DNA from: Bacteroidales bacterium
GTDB lineage: Bacteria > Bacteroidota > Bacteroidia > Bacteroidales > UBA932
NCBI GenBank assembly: GCA_022508605.1
Contig: JAFLUX010000007.1
Location: 1-58,561 of the forward strand
Direction of reading: 5' to 3'
Length of the DNA: 58,561 bases
In this document: positions 41,902 through 52,238 of the stretch, in pieces
Layout: each line of letters opens with the position of its first letter
Position numbering within the stretch: the first letter of the stretch is position 1
The notes under the pieces: generated by a model
What the model was told of the DNA's origin: nothing
Seen by the model: the letters and a program-made list of their open reading frames with translations, nothing else
Databases searched by the model: none
Program-made: the position numbers and the translations under genes

Positions 41902-43163
41902 GAGATCTCCTGCTTGAAATATGGGAAAGCGTGCGGCGCAACAAGCTCCGCACCGCACTTACGGGCTTTTCAGTGTCCTGGGGCATTTTCATGCTCATAG
42001 TCCTGCTCGGAGCCGGAAACGGCCTGATGAATTCGTTCATGCAGGCGGGAAACGGCTTCGCAAGCAACTCGGCCATGGTCGGAGGAGGCCGTACTACCAA
42101 GCCTTACGACGGTTTCAAGCAGGGCAGACGCATCAAGCTCGACGATTCCGACGTCACGCTTACGGCAGACCAGCTGTTCTCCGATAATATAGACGAGGTC
42201 ACGGCAAGCGTGAGTGTGCGTTCTACGGTGAGTTACGGAAAAAAATCCTTCTCCGCCACGATAGAGGGCCAATATCCCGCCATCCTCAGCATAGAAAAGA
42301 TTGAAATGCTGCACGGCCGTTTCATCAACGAGACTGACTTAAGCAAGTGCCGCAAAGTCATGGTGCTGCCTGAAAACATCGCCGGCAGGCTGCTGGAGGA
42401 CGGTCATGACGCCGCATCCCTGATAGGGCGCCACATCAAGGCCGGGCCATTTGCCTACCTGGTGGTGGGCATTAGCAAATCGGACCGCATGCGCAACGAC
42501 AACACCGTATATGCACCGTTTTCCACAGTAAAGCAAATCTATGCAAAGGGGCAGGAAATCGGCAGCATCAGCTTCACTACCAAGGGTTTGGACAGCGAAG
42601 CCGCGAATGAGAGCTTTGAGAAGCGCTACTTGTCTGTGATCAACCTTCACCATCGTGCCGCACCTGACGACGAGGGTGCCGTCTGGATGTGGAACAGGGC
42701 GCACCAGGACGTGCAGATGAAGAAAGGCAACAAGATAATCAGCACTGCCTTGTGGATAATAGGCCTGTTTACCCTGCTGGGCGGAATCGTCGGGGTGAGC
42801 AACATAATGCTTATTACCGTCAAGGAGCGCACCCATGAGTTCGGAATACGCAAGGCGATAGGGGCTGGGCCCTGGGAAATCACAAAACTCATCATATCGG
42901 AGAGCGTGACGATAACCGCAATATTCGGATATTTCGGCATGTTCCTCGGCATGCTGACATGTTTTTTCCTCGACAAGACCATAGGACAGGCGACGATGAG
43001 CGTGGCAGGCGAGCAAATCGCCATGCTCGTCAATCCCGGAGTCGGGCTGGACGTGGCATTCGAAGCCACGCTGGTCCTGATTGTCGCAGGCACTGTAGCA
43101 GGACTCTTTCCTGCACGCAAGGCAGCACGAGTCAAACCCATTGAAGCACTCAGATCGGAATGA
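41898..43163 (+). CDS. MacB-type ABC permease 1
   Basis: A 421-residue membrane protein with an N-terminal helix (SVSWGIFMLIVLLGAG), a large periplasmic MacB_PCD domain (about 45-270) and three C-terminal FtsX helices (about 285-415), with the conserved NIMLITVKERTHEFGIRKAIG motif between. These permeases do not carry substrate across the membrane but push it through TolC from the periplasm. Two different permeases in tandem suggest a heterodimer. Ends overlap as ATGA on both sides. Confidence 0.92.
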   Translation: MRDLLLEIWESVRRNKLRTALTGFSVSWGIFMLIVLLGAGNGLMNSFMQAGNGFASNSAMVGGGRTTKPYDGFKQGRRIKLDDSDVTLTADQLFSDNIDEVTASVSVRSTVSYGKKSFSATIEGQYPAILSIEKIEMLHGRFINETDLSKCRKVMVLPENIAGRLLEDGHDAASLIGRHIKAGPFAYLVVGISKSDRMRNDNTVYAPFSTVKQIYAKGQEIGSISFTTKGLDSEAANESFEKRYLSVINLHHRAAPDDEGAVWMWNRAHQDVQMKKGNKIISTALWIIGLFTLLGGIVGVSNIMLITVKERTHEFGIRKAIGAGPWEITKLIISESVTITAIFGYFGMFLGMLTCFFLDKTIGQATMSVAGEQIAMLVNPGVGLDVAFEATLVLIVAGTVAGLFPARKAARVKPIEALRSE

Positions 43164-44407
43164 GGCTGGACATAGACACATACCGCGAGATAGCAGATTC
43201 CCTCGTCAGGAACAAGAGCCGCAGCCTGCTGACAGGCTTCGGAGTGTTCTGGGGCATATTCATGCTTCTTTTCCTCATAGGCGGCGGAAAGGGACTGAAG
43301 CAGATTGTTTCCGCCAATTTCGAGGGCTTTGCGACCAATACCTGCATCCTTATTCCGGACAATACCACCAAGCCATGGAAGGGATTCAGGGAAGGACGCT
43401 CCTGGGGGCTTACCTTTACTGACATAGAAAGGCTCAGGCACATGGTGCCGGAATTGGAGACAGTGACGCCCATAGTGTCAAGCTGGGCGGAGGATATTGT
43501 CAGCGGGGCGAACAGCATCACGGCGAACGTAAAGGGAGTGTACGCAGACTACTCTAAAATAGAGGAACCCCGTATCAAGTTCGGACGCTACCTCAACGAC
43601 TCCGACATAGCCGGAGAACGCAAGGTATGCGTCATAGGCAAGCGTATATGGAACAGCCTGTTCCCCGACGGCTCCGACCCTTGCGGCAGCTTCATCAAGG
43701 TGGGTCAGGTGTACTATCAGGTGATAGGGGTGGATGTCAGTTCCGGCAACGTGAGCATAAACGGAAACTCCGATGAAGTCGTGACCATACCGCTGCCTGT
43801 GGCCCAGAAGATTTACCACAGGGGCGACAATGTCGACCTGATATGCGTCACCGGCCGCGGCGGCACGCGCATGTCGCAGTTGGAAGACCGCATATTCCAG
43901 ATACTTGCACGCGAGCACAGTTTTGCACCTGACGACAAGCACGCCCTTTTCATACTCAATACCGAACAGATGTTCTCCATCATAGACAATCTGTTCAACG
44001 GACTGAATTTCCTTATCTGGCTTGTGGGGCTCGGCACCATCCTCGCCGGCGTGATTGGCGTGAGCAACATAATGATGGTGACTGTCAAGGAGCGCACCAC
44101 GGAGATTGGAATACGCCGCGCCATAGGGGCGACTCCAAGAGACATCCTGAGTCAGATTATCATGGAAAGCATCAGCCTTACCCTGGCGGCAGGTTCATTC
44201 GGAATAGTATTCTCCGTACAGCTGCTCAGGCTCATGGAAAAGGTCGCAAACAGCAGCCCCGACGCCGCGCCCACAGAGTTCCAGGTGGGGTTCTGGACTG
44301 CGGTAAGCGCCGCCATCCTGCTGACGGTACTCGGCATAGCGGCCGGTCTCGCCCCTGCATCCAGGGCGATGGCGATAAAACCGGTGGATGCAATGAGAGA
44401 CGAATAA
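43160..44407 (+). CDS. MacB-type ABC permease 2
   Basis: A 415-residue paralogue of the previous gene product: SRSLLTGFGVFWGIFMLLF helix, periplasmic MacB_PCD domain (about 45-260), and FtsX helices with NIMMVTVKERTTEIGIRRAIG. The two permeases align end to end but differ throughout the periplasmic domain, which fits a heterodimer with a substrate-specific cavity. Starts inside the previous stop (ATGA); 12 bp separate it from the adaptor. Confidence 0.92.
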   Translation: MRLDIDTYREIADSLVRNKSRSLLTGFGVFWGIFMLLFLIGGGKGLKQIVSANFEGFATNTCILIPDNTTKPWKGFREGRSWGLTFTDIERLRHMVPELETVTPIVSSWAEDIVSGANSITANVKGVYADYSKIEEPRIKFGRYLNDSDIAGERKVCVIGKRIWNSLFPDGSDPCGSFIKVGQVYYQVIGVDVSSGNVSINGNSDEVVTIPLPVAQKIYHRGDNVDLICVTGRGGTRMSQLEDRIFQILAREHSFAPDDKHALFILNTEQMFSIIDNLFNGLNFLIWLVGLGTILAGVIGVSNIMMVTVKERTTEIGIRRAIGATPRDILSQIIMESISLTLAAGSFGIVFSVQLLRLMEKVANSSPDAAPTEFQVGFWTAVSAAILLTVLGIAAGLAPASRAMAIKPVDAMRDE

Positions 44408-44419
44408 AATTTATACAAT

Positions 44420-45520
44420 ATGAAACGCGTACTCAAGTACATTGTCTTTGCGCTGATAGCGCTGTTGTTCATCGGGACTTTCGTGTTCCTTTTCAAGAAT
44501 TCCCGCCCCACGCCGGTAAAGTACATGGAACATGTCGCCAGCACGGGCAGCATACGCCGCACCACGGTGATTACCGGGAGAATAGAGCCGCGCAACGAGG
44601 TCAATGTCAAACCGCAGATAAACGGCATCATTTCCGAGCTGCGCAAGGAGGCCGGCCAGATGGTCAAGGAGGGAGACGTCATCGCCAAACTGCGAGTCAT
44701 CCCCGACATGAATTCGCTCAGTTCCGCACAGTCCCGCGTGCGCCTTGCCGAAATCAATCTGAAACAGGCAAAGACTAATTACGAGAGGGAAAAGACATTG
44801 TACGACAAGCAGCTTGTCAGCGAGGAGGAATACGACCAGGTGCTGCAGGCCTACAGACAGGCCCAGGAGGAGCACGCCGCCGCGCAAGAGTCCCTTGAGG
44901 TCATAAGGGACGGCGTTTCTTCCAACAACGCCACCGGCAGCTCCACGCTCGTCCGCTCCACCATAACCGGCCTGATACTCGACATTCCCGTCAAGGTCGG
45001 AAACTCCGTCATCCAGGCCAACACGATGAATGACGGCACGACCGTGGCCACCGTGGCCGATATGTCGGACCTGATTTTCGACGGCAACATCGACGAGACC
45101 GAGGTGGGCTCCCTCGTGGAGGGCATGCCCATGCTCATCAGCATAGGAGCGCTGCCCTCATTCAGTTCAGAGGCGGCCCTCGAATACATTTCTCCCAAGG
45201 CTGTGGAGAACAACGGGGTCAACCAGTTTGAAATCAAGGCCGCCGTACAGGTCAATTCCGACCATGTGATACGCTCCGGCTACAGCGCGAACGCCGAAAT
45301 CGTGCTGGAGCGTGCCGACAGCGTCGTAGTCATACCGGAAAGCGCCCTTGAATTCAAAGGAGACAGCACATTCGTGTACCGGAAGACAGGAGAAGACAGC
45401 TATGAACGCGTGGCCGTGAGCACCGGGCTGAGCGACGGGCTGAACATAGAAATCAAAAGCGGACTGGCGGTCGGAGAAACGGTCAGGGGCACACGCATCT
45501 ACAATACAGGAAAGCAATGA
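44420..45520 (+). CDS. Periplasmic adaptor (HlyD/MacA family)
   Basis: A 366-residue membrane fusion protein: an N-terminal helix (YIVFALIALLFIGTFVFLF), split lipoyl domain (ITGRIEPRNEVNVKPQINGI and SSTLVRSTITGLILDIPVKV), a short coiled-coil hairpin (about 95-165, AQSRVRLAEINLKQAKTNYE), a beta-barrel and a membrane-proximal domain. It links the ABC permeases to TolC. Normal length. Overlaps the tolC-like gene by ATGA. Confidence 0.92.
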   Translation: MKRVLKYIVFALIALLFIGTFVFLFKNSRPTPVKYMEHVASTGSIRRTTVITGRIEPRNEVNVKPQINGIISELRKEAGQMVKEGDVIAKLRVIPDMNSLSSAQSRVRLAEINLKQAKTNYEREKTLYDKQLVSEEEYDQVLQAYRQAQEEHAAAQESLEVIRDGVSSNNATGSSTLVRSTITGLILDIPVKVGNSVIQANTMNDGTTVATVADMSDLIFDGNIDETEVGSLVEGMPMLISIGALPSFSSEAALEYISPKAVENNGVNQFEIKAAVQVNSDHVIRSGYSANAEIVLERADSVVVIPESALEFKGDSTFVYRKTGEDSYERVAVSTGLSDGLNIEIKSGLAVGETVRGTRIYNTGKQ

Positions 45521-46836
45521 AAAGAGTAATCCTTTCTATTTCGCTGCTGCTGGCCGTATTCGCGGCAAAGGCCCAGCAGAGGCTCTGGAGCCTCAAGGAA
45601 TGCATAGACTACGCCATAGCTCACAACCTGACGGTGGAACAGAACCGGCTCGCTGTGGAGCAGCGCGAAGTAGACCTCGGCACAGCAAGGTCGCGCCGCC
45701 TGCCCGGCATCTCTGCCGGAGCGTCTGAAAATCTGTCATTCGGCCGAGGACTCACGGCCGACAACACATATTCGAACTCCAACACAACTTCCACTTCATT
45801 CAGCCTCGGCGGAGAAATACCAGTATTCCAGGGCTTCGACATCAACTACGGAATCAAGCTCGGAAAACTCAACCTGGAGGCTGCCACCGCCGAACTTGAA
45901 AAAGCAAGGGATGATATAAGGGTTGCAGTGGCACAGGCCTATGTGCAGATTCTCTACAATCAGGCTATCCTGCAGGCCGCAAAAGAGCAGCGTGCCCACG
46001 ATGAGGAGATTCTCGAACAGACAAAGGAAAGGCTGGCGGCCGGAAAAATCAGCCCCTCAGACGTGTCGGCGAGCATGGCGACCCTGGCACAAAGCCGTCA
46101 GGGCGAGATACAGGCAGAGGGCAACCTGAATCTTTCCGTGCTGGAACTCACCCAGCTGCTGGAGCTCCCCTCCCCCGAAGGGTTCTCAATCGTCATCCCG
46201 GAGACGGACGATGTGTCAGCCATCCTGCTGATGAGTCCAGAAGACATTTATGCTTCCGCAGTGGAAATCAGGCCCGCCGTAGAGGCTGCCAGAATCAATC
46301 TCGATTACGCCAAGCTGAGCATCGACAAGGCAAAGGGCGCATTCCTGCCGTCGCTGTCGCTGAGCGGCGGATTCGGCACGAACTACTATACTAATTCCAA
46401 GGTGCAGTCGCTCGCATTCGGAGAGCAGCTGAAAAACAATTTCAGCCAATATGTGGGACTGTCCCTCAACATCCCGATTTTCCAGCGTTTTTCGGCCCGC
46501 AATTCTGTCAAGACCGCCAGGCTCAATTTCAGAGGGCAGGAGATACAGTTGGAAAACGCGAAGAAGGCCTTGTACAAGGAAATCCAGCAGGCGTACTACA
46601 ATGCGCTCAATGCGCAGGCACGATACAACGGAAGCCGGGAAAGCGAAGCAAGCGCCATCGAGCACTACAGGCTTACGGAAGAAAAGTTCAAGGTGGGCAA
46701 AGCCGGAATCGCGGACTACAACGATGCGCGCAACAACGCGGTCAAGGCCGAATCGGAAATGATTCAGGCCCGCTATCAGTGCCTTTACCAAGCCAAGCTC
46801 CTCGACTTCTACCGGGGCGAAGACCTGAATTTCTAA
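45517..46836 (+). CDS. TolC-family outer membrane efflux protein
   Basis: A 439-residue outer-membrane channel subunit: signal peptide MKRVILSISLLLAVFAAKA, then WSLKECIDYAIAHNLTVEQN, the standard opening of the OEP family, and two long helical repeats (about 30-220 and 240-430) with LEKARDDIRVAVAQAYVQIL and ALYKEIQQAYYNALNAQA. No lipobox is present. It completes a self-contained tripartite exporter. The end overlaps the convergent histidine phosphatase gene by 4 bp. Confidence 0.93.
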   Translation: MKRVILSISLLLAVFAAKAQQRLWSLKECIDYAIAHNLTVEQNRLAVEQREVDLGTARSRRLPGISAGASENLSFGRGLTADNTYSNSNTTSTSFSLGGEIPVFQGFDINYGIKLGKLNLEAATAELEKARDDIRVAVAQAYVQILYNQAILQAAKEQRAHDEEILEQTKERLAAGKISPSDVSASMATLAQSRQGEIQAEGNLNLSVLELTQLLELPSPEGFSIVIPETDDVSAILLMSPEDIYASAVEIRPAVEAARINLDYAKLSIDKAKGAFLPSLSLSGGFGTNYYTNSKVQSLAFGEQLKNNFSQYVGLSLNIPIFQRFSARNSVKTARLNFRGQEIQLENAKKALYKEIQQAYYNALNAQARYNGSRESEASAIEHYRLTEEKFKVGKAGIADYNDARNNAVKAESEMIQARYQCLYQAKLLDFYRGEDLNF

Positions 46837-48092
46837 GAGAGCTTGCTGAGCAGATAGGAGCGCAACTGCTCCCAGGGGTAATACGGTCCGGGGCCGAGCG
46901 CGGGGAATGAGGCGTCGCCCTCGTTGAACAGCACGCGCACCAGCACGTCGCCCTTGCGGCCGCGATAGAATACGAGCTGGAGGTTGGTGGCCATGGGCAT
47001 CATATACGAAGAATTCCACACCCCGCAGGCCTTGTCGAAGGTCACGTGCGCATCGTAGCCCTCAAGGTCGATGAGCGAGAAAAAGGGCATCAGCCCCACG
47101 TCGTGGCTGAAACGCAGGTCGGCGGCGATGTTGTTGCCAGCCACTGCGGCATCCGCCTTTTCCACGAAGTCCAGCACGAGCGGATCCATGATATGCATAC
47201 GCCACTCTCCCTGCTCAGCGCCGCCGCAATGCTGGTAATACATCTTGGCGTTGTATACCCTTGCCGCCGTCTCAAATTCTTCCGGCGTCATGAAATGCAT
47301 CAGCTCAGGATAGCCGAGATATGCGGCGACGGTGCCGTTGGCCACGCAGGTTTCTGCAAGCAGGCGTCTGCTGCGCACGACCCTCGAAGCCGCCTCCGGG
47401 GAGATGAAAATGCGTCCGTAGAAGCCGTCAAAGTCGAAAAACTCCTCCATGGCCCTGTCTGCCAGACGCGATCCGCCTTTCAGGCCGGGGGCGGCCTTGT
47501 CTTCCCGGCACAGATAGTCGTAATACTTTTCTCCGGCAACAAAACCTATGTTCAGCCCCGGGGCCGCGGAAGCGAGGGCTGCGGCGAAATTCGTCATGGA
47601 CAATATGGCCCTCTGCTTGTGAGTGGAATAGCAGGCCACGCTGTCCCGGTCTTTCTGCCGAAACACGGCAGGGAAACGGGCGGCCATGCGTGAGGCTATT
47701 TCCTTATGCTCCCAGGCACCCAAATCATTAATCAGGCCGTATGTCCCCTGAGAAACGCTGTCGAGCTGCTTGAAGCAGTGCATCAGATGCTTGCCGTCCT
47801 CGCTCAGCAGGCCGAGACTGTCGGCCGCGAGCAGCGGACCGAGTCCGTTGCCCACATAAGAAGCACTCACGGGGTAGCGGCTCCCATGACGCCCTATATG
47901 GCTTATGTAAAACGCCTTATATCCCTTCGGAGCCCTTACGTCGGCACGCTCGAGGCGCTGATACGGATGATAAACCCCCATCCATTCGTCGTACACGTCG
48001 CCGCGCAGCGACTCTCCGCTGGCCGCAAACTGTGCGGCACACGGCAGCGCAAGTGCAGCCGCCGCAAACAAACTAACCAATCTGCGCACCAT
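46833..48092 (-). CDS. Histidine acid phosphatase family protein (second copy)
   Basis: A 419-residue exported paralogue of the protein at 22436-23782. Signal peptide [20 protein letters not shown]; catalytic SHIGRHGSR with His69, the same residue number as in the other copy; distal [20 protein letters not shown]. Both share the leader PKGYKA(I/F)YISH. Phosphatase activity on a small phosphate ester or inositol phosphate in the periplasm is expected. The start lies 20 bp inside the metG 3' end, so it is the last gene of the DUF1015-recQ-dnaG-metG run. Confidence 0.85.
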   Translation of the reverse strand: MVRRLVSLFAAAALALPCAAQFAASGESLRGDVYDEWMGVYHPYQRLERADVRAPKGYKAFYISHIGRHGSRYPVSASYVGNGLGPLLAADSLGLLSEDGKHLMHCFKQLDSVSQGTYGLINDLGAWEHKEIASRMAARFPAVFRQKDRDSVACYSTHKQRAILSMTNFAAALASAAPGLNIGFVAGEKYYDYLCREDKAAPGLKGGSRLADRAMEEFFDFDGFYGRIFISPEAASRVVRSRRLLAETCVANGTVAAYLGYPELMHFMTPEEFETAARVYNAKMYYQHCGGAEQGEWRMHIMDPLVLDFVEKADAAVAGNNIAADLRFSHDVGLMPFFSLIDLEGYDAHVTFDKACGVWNSSYMMPMATNLQLVFYRGRKGDVLVRVLFNEGDASFPALGPGPYYPWEQLRSYLLSKLS

Positions 48093-50244
48093 TGTCCGTA
48101 GTCTCCTGTGTAGTTATGAAACGCATGCTTCCGTCGCCCTGTTTAGCCATCAGTATCATGCCGCGGCTTTCTATTCCCCGGATTACACGGGGTTCGAGAT
48201 TGGCGAGCACGCATATCTGCCGGCCCACCATGTCCTCCGGGCTGTAATACTCAGCTATTCCGGAAACTATCACCCGCCGGTCGATGCCGGTGTCTATGGT
48301 GAGTTTCAAAAGCTTGTCTGTCTTTGGTACACGTTCCGCCTCCAGTACGGTGGCGGTGCGTATGTCCATCTTGCCGAAGTCATCGAAGGTGCAGGCATCT
48401 TTCTGCGGCGGCACATTCTTCCTTGCCTCCGCCTTTTTGCGGGCCTCGATTTCAGCACGTATCTTCTGCAGGCGCGATATCTGCGCATCGACGGCGTCAT
48501 CTTCTATCTTGGCGAAAAGCAGCCGGGCCTCCCCTATCCTGTGTCCCTCCGGCAGTATGCATGCGTCGCCCAGCTGCTCCCAGCGGAGCACCGGCACGCC
48601 TTCGGGGAAAGTCTGTCCGGAATGCAGGGCGCGTCCCTCACCGGGCCTGTAGGTGTTCACCGTCTCCTGCTCGCCGATGCGGTGGTCGCTGCCCGCATAC
48701 AGTCCGACCCCCAGCATATCGCGCAGACGCTCCGCGGCGAACGGGGTGAAGGGCTCGAAGGCTATTGCAAGGTCGGCGCAGATTTGCAGCGAAACGTTCA
48801 GCACCGTAGCTGTCCTCTCAAGGTCGGTCTTGGCCAGCTTCCAGGGCTCGGTGTCGGAAATATACTTGTTTCCGGCGCGGGCAATGCCCATGGCATCCCT
48901 GAGAGCCTCGCGGAAACGGAAATTCTCCATGTTGCGCTCCAGCGAAGCCCTGATAGCCGGTATCTCGTCCAGCACTTCCCTGTCCACGTCGGAAAGTGCC
49001 CCGCAGGCCGGGACCGTGCCTCCGAAATACTTGTGCGTGAGCACCACGGCCCGGTTGACGAAGTTGCCGAACACGGCCACCAGCTCGGAATTGTTGCGCG
49101 TCTGGAAGTCTTTCCAACTGAAATCGTTGTCGGCCGTCTGCGGAGCATTGGCGGTGAGGACATAACGCAGGACGTCCTCCTTGCCGGGAAAATCATTCAG
49201 ATACTCGTGCGCCCACACGGCCCAGCCGCGCGATGTGGAAATCTTGTCCCCCTCGAGATTGAGGAACTCGTTCGCAGGCACATTTTCAGGAAGTATATAA
49301 GCGCCTCCGTAGGCCTTGAGCATGGACGGGAACACGATGCAGTGGAAGACTATGTTGTCTTTCCCGATGAAGTGCACGAGGCCGGTGTCCTCTGACTTCC
49401 ACCACTTTTCCCAGCTTTGCGGAAGCAGTTCGCGGGTATTGGAAATATATCCTATGGGAGCATCGAACCAGACGTACAGGACCTTGCCCTCCGCCCCCTC
49501 CACGGGCACGGGCACTCCCCAGTCGAGGTCGCGGGTCACGGCTCTCGGCTGCAAGCCGGTGTCGAGCCAGCTTTTCACCTGTCCGTACACATTCGTGCGC
49601 CACTCCTTGTGGCCCTCCAGTATCCATTCGCGCAGCCACTGCTCATAATTCTGGAGCGGCAGATACCAGTGAGTGGTCTTCTTCCTGACCGGAGTGGCCC
49701 CGCTCAGCTTGGAACGGGGGTTTATGAGTTCTTCGGGGCTCAGAGTGCAGCCGCATTTTTCGCACTGGTCGCCGTAGGCGTTTTCGTTGCCGCAGCGGGG
49801 GCAGGTGCCCACTATGTAGCGGTCGGCAAGAAACTGCCCCGCCTCTGGGTCGTAGTACTGCTCGCTTTCTCGCGTGACGAAACAGCCCTTGTCATTCAGA
49901 GTGGAAAAAAATTCCGATGCCCCTTCGGCATGTACGGAGGAACTCGTGCGTCCGTATATGTCGAAATTGATTCCGAGGCCGGAAAACGAATCCTTTATTA
50001 TGCCGTGGTAACGGTCCACTATATCCTGTGGCGTACAGCCCTGTTCCCGGGCCTTGATGGTAATCGGGACCCCGTGTTCGTCAGAGCCGCATACGTACAG
50101 CACATCGCGCCCCCTCATGCGGAGGTAGCGCACGTAAATGTCGGCCGGCACGTAGACGCCGGCAAGATGTCCTATGTGCACAGGGCCGTTGGCATACGGC
50201 AGGGCGCATGTGACGAGTATTCTTTTCTTATCAGTCATATTCAT
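48073..50244 (-). CDS. metG: Methionyl-tRNA synthetase
   Basis: A 723-residue cytoplasmic class I synthetase. HIGH is at residues 23-26 ([11 protein letters not shown]), the zinc knuckle is CPRCGN-x-CEKCGC, the second signature is KISTSRGW in place of KMSKS (usual in this phylum), and the C-terminal domain (about 600-705) is a Trbp111-like tRNA-binding module ([18 protein letters not shown]). The start at 50244 (MNMTDKK) overlaps the dnaG stop as ATGA; ATG at 50238 is an alternative. The longer frame to 50571 lies inside dnaG and is rejected. Confidence 0.96.
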   Translation of the reverse strand: MNMTDKKRILVTCALPYANGPVHIGHLAGVYVPADIYVRYLRMRGRDVLYVCGSDEHGVPITIKAREQGCTPQDIVDRYHGIIKDSFSGLGINFDIYGRTSSSVHAEGASEFFSTLNDKGCFVTRESEQYYDPEAGQFLADRYIVGTCPRCGNENAYGDQCEKCGCTLSPEELINPRSKLSGATPVRKKTTHWYLPLQNYEQWLREWILEGHKEWRTNVYGQVKSWLDTGLQPRAVTRDLDWGVPVPVEGAEGKVLYVWFDAPIGYISNTRELLPQSWEKWWKSEDTGLVHFIGKDNIVFHCIVFPSMLKAYGGAYILPENVPANEFLNLEGDKISTSRGWAVWAHEYLNDFPGKEDVLRYVLTANAPQTADNDFSWKDFQTRNNSELVAVFGNFVNRAVVLTHKYFGGTVPACGALSDVDREVLDEIPAIRASLERNMENFRFREALRDAMGIARAGNKYISDTEPWKLAKTDLERTATVLNVSLQICADLAIAFEPFTPFAAERLRDMLGVGLYAGSDHRIGEQETVNTYRPGEGRALHSGQTFPEGVPVLRWEQLGDACILPEGHRIGEARLLFAKIEDDAVDAQISRLQKIRAEIEARKKAEARKNVPPQKDACTFDDFGKMDIRTATVLEAERVPKTDKLLKLTIDTGIDRRVIVSGIAEYYSPEDMVGRQICVLANLEPRVIRGIESRGMILMAKQGDGSMRFITTQETTDNGAQIG

Positions 50245-52238
50245 TCTGTTTTTTCTCTTCCTATCTTCTTTCTTATGCGGCTCCTTGCAGTCTGGAGTTT
50301 CAGCAGCTCCTGCATCAGAGGCAGCTGTTCTTCGGCAGACGCGGACGCAAGGGTGGCGCGCAGGTCGTCGAGCCTGTCCTGGATGCGGCGTTCGGCATAG
50401 ACCATGATGGCCTTGGGCACGCCGTTCACGAGGAACGATGACGTGGTGGTGAGGGCCGCTTCGAAGGCACCCACCGTCAGGGGGTACTTTTCCGTGGCGA
50501 ACGAGGCGGCAAGATCGGCCAGCACCCGGTCTTCGCCATCGAGCAGGGTGCGCAGTATGGCATCTTGACAAAGACCATCGTCGTACAGGCGCATATAATT
50601 GTCGTAAAGGAGCTTATACGCGCTGTTCACCAAATGTCCCCCATCCGATTCAAGGGCCTCCCCTATGAAATCGGCCACGCTCTGCTTGTCCTCCTCGCTG
50701 CCGGAGTAGTACGGGGAATCGCTCTCGAATTCGAGGGGTTCGCAACCGTAGCGGAGCAAGAAATAAAGCAGGTCCCTTTCGGCCGGGGCGAGAGTGAGGT
50801 TTTCGGGCACATATCCGGCCGCGGTATGGGGCTGAGCGGAGGGCTCCTCCTGCGGGGCGGCCCCGGCGGAAACGGCAGGAACGGCAGGAAGCGCCTGACG
50901 GGTGGAGTTTCTTTCCTTCATGCGGCGCTCCGCCTCCACAAGACGCTGGTGCGTATCGGAAATGCGCTGGAAAAGGATTGAGCTTTCCACCCCGAAGCGC
51001 AGCGCTACCGCATCTGCATACACGGAGCGTTTCACAGGGTCGGGAATCTGGGCCACGGAGTCGGCGACATCGTTGATGAGATTGGCCCTCTTTACGGGGT
51101 CTTTCCCGGCATCGGCAAGCAGGAGGTCGGCCTTGAATTCTATGAAATCCCGCTCCGCCCCGGCTATGAAGTCCAGGACTTCATCCAGCGTATGCTTGCG
51201 GGCATACGAATCAGGGTCTTCGCCGTCGGGAAGCAGCACCACCTTGACGTTCAGTCCCTCGGCAAGGAAGATGTCGATGCCGCGCAGGGCCGCATGTATT
51301 CCGGCGGAATCCCCGTCGTACATTATGGTCACGTCCTCCGTGAACTTGCGGATCAGCCGCACCTGCTCCACTGTGAGGGAGGTGCCGCAGGAGGCCACGA
51401 CATTGGTGATGCCCAGCTGGTGCATGGTCACCATGTCCACATTGCCCTCGACAAGTATGCACTTGCCGCTGCGGGCTATCCCGGCCTTGGCGAAACACAT
51501 GCCCAGCAGATTGCGACTCTTTACGTATATTTCCGTCTCCGGAGAGTTGACATATTTTGCCGGGTTGTCGGCATGGAGCGTACGTCCGCTGAATCCCAGC
51601 ACCCGCCCGCTGACCGAATGGATGGGGAACATCACTCGTTCGCGGAATTTGTCCGCAATGCTGCCGTCTTCCCTTTGCACTGCAAGTCCGGCGCCCAAGA
51701 TGTATTCCATCTTGTAGCCGGCGGCCATGGCCGCATCGGTAAGGGCGGTCCTGCCCGAAGGGGCCCAGCCAAGGCCGAAGCGGGCTATGGTCTCGTCTTC
51801 CAGTCCGCGCCGGTGCAGATATGCAAGGCCCACGGAGCTGCCCTCCGGAGTGCGGAGCTGGTCGGCATAGAACTTCTGTGCGAACTCCGACACGAGCAGA
51901 AGGCTCTCCCGTCTCTGGCGTCCGGCTATTTCTTCCGGCGATTCTTCCTCCTCCGCTACTTCTATTTTGTATTTTGCCGCGAGATATTTCAGGGCCTCCG
52001 AGTAAGAGCTGTGCTCGTGCTCCATGATGAAGCCCACGGCCGAGCCGGACTTGCCGCATCCGAAGCATTTGTATATCCCTTTTGCCGGAGACACGTAGAA
52101 AGACGGGGTCTTTTCATTGTGAAACGGACAGCACGCCACGAAGTTGGCCCCGCGGCGCTTCAGCGTCACGAAGTCTCCTATCACTTCCTCTATGCGGGCC
52201 GTGTCGAGGATCTGTTCTACTGTCTCACGGGGTATCAC
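50241..52238 (-). CDS. dnaG: DNA primase
   Basis: A 665-residue primase. The N-terminal CHC2 zinc domain is complete (Cys37, His40, Cys58, Cys61 in [13 protein letters not shown] and [10 protein letters not shown]). The RNA polymerase core has [20 protein letters not shown], and the TOPRIM domain has [15 protein letters not shown] and [16 protein letters not shown] Pro/Ala-rich linker (about 455-485) leads to a C-terminal helicase-interaction region. It synthesises RNA primers at the replication fork. It is not in the classic rpsU-dnaG-rpoD context but between recQ and metG, each joined by ATGA overlaps. Confidence 0.96.
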   Translation of the reverse strand: MIPRETVEQILDTARIEEVIGDFVTLKRRGANFVACCPFHNEKTPSFYVSPAKGIYKCFGCGKSGSAVGFIMEHEHSSYSEALKYLAAKYKIEVAEEEESPEEIAGRQRRESLLLVSEFAQKFYADQLRTPEGSSVGLAYLHRRGLEDETIARFGLGWAPSGRTALTDAAMAAGYKMEYILGAGLAVQREDGSIADKFRERVMFPIHSVSGRVLGFSGRTLHADNPAKYVNSPETEIYVKSRNLLGMCFAKAGIARSGKCILVEGNVDMVTMHQLGITNVVASCGTSLTVEQVRLIRKFTEDVTIMYDGDSAGIHAALRGIDIFLAEGLNVKVVLLPDGEDPDSYARKHTLDEVLDFIAGAERDFIEFKADLLLADAGKDPVKRANLINDVADSVAQIPDPVKRSVYADAVALRFGVESSILFQRISDTHQRLVEAERRMKERNSTRQALPAVPAVSAGAAPQEEPSAQPHTAAGYVPENLTLAPAERDLLYFLLRYGCEPLEFESDSPYYSGSEEDKQSVADFIGEALESDGGHLVNSAYKLLYDNYMRLYDDGLCQDAILRTLLDGEDRVLADLAASFATEKYPLTVGAFEAALTTTSSFLVNGVPKAIMVYAERRIQDRLDDLRATLASASAEEQLPLMQELLKLQTARSRIRKKIGREKTE

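Noticed and set aside
50245..50571. N-terminal extension of metG
   Set aside because: Located inside dnaG in another frame; the family N-terminus starts at 50244 or 50238.
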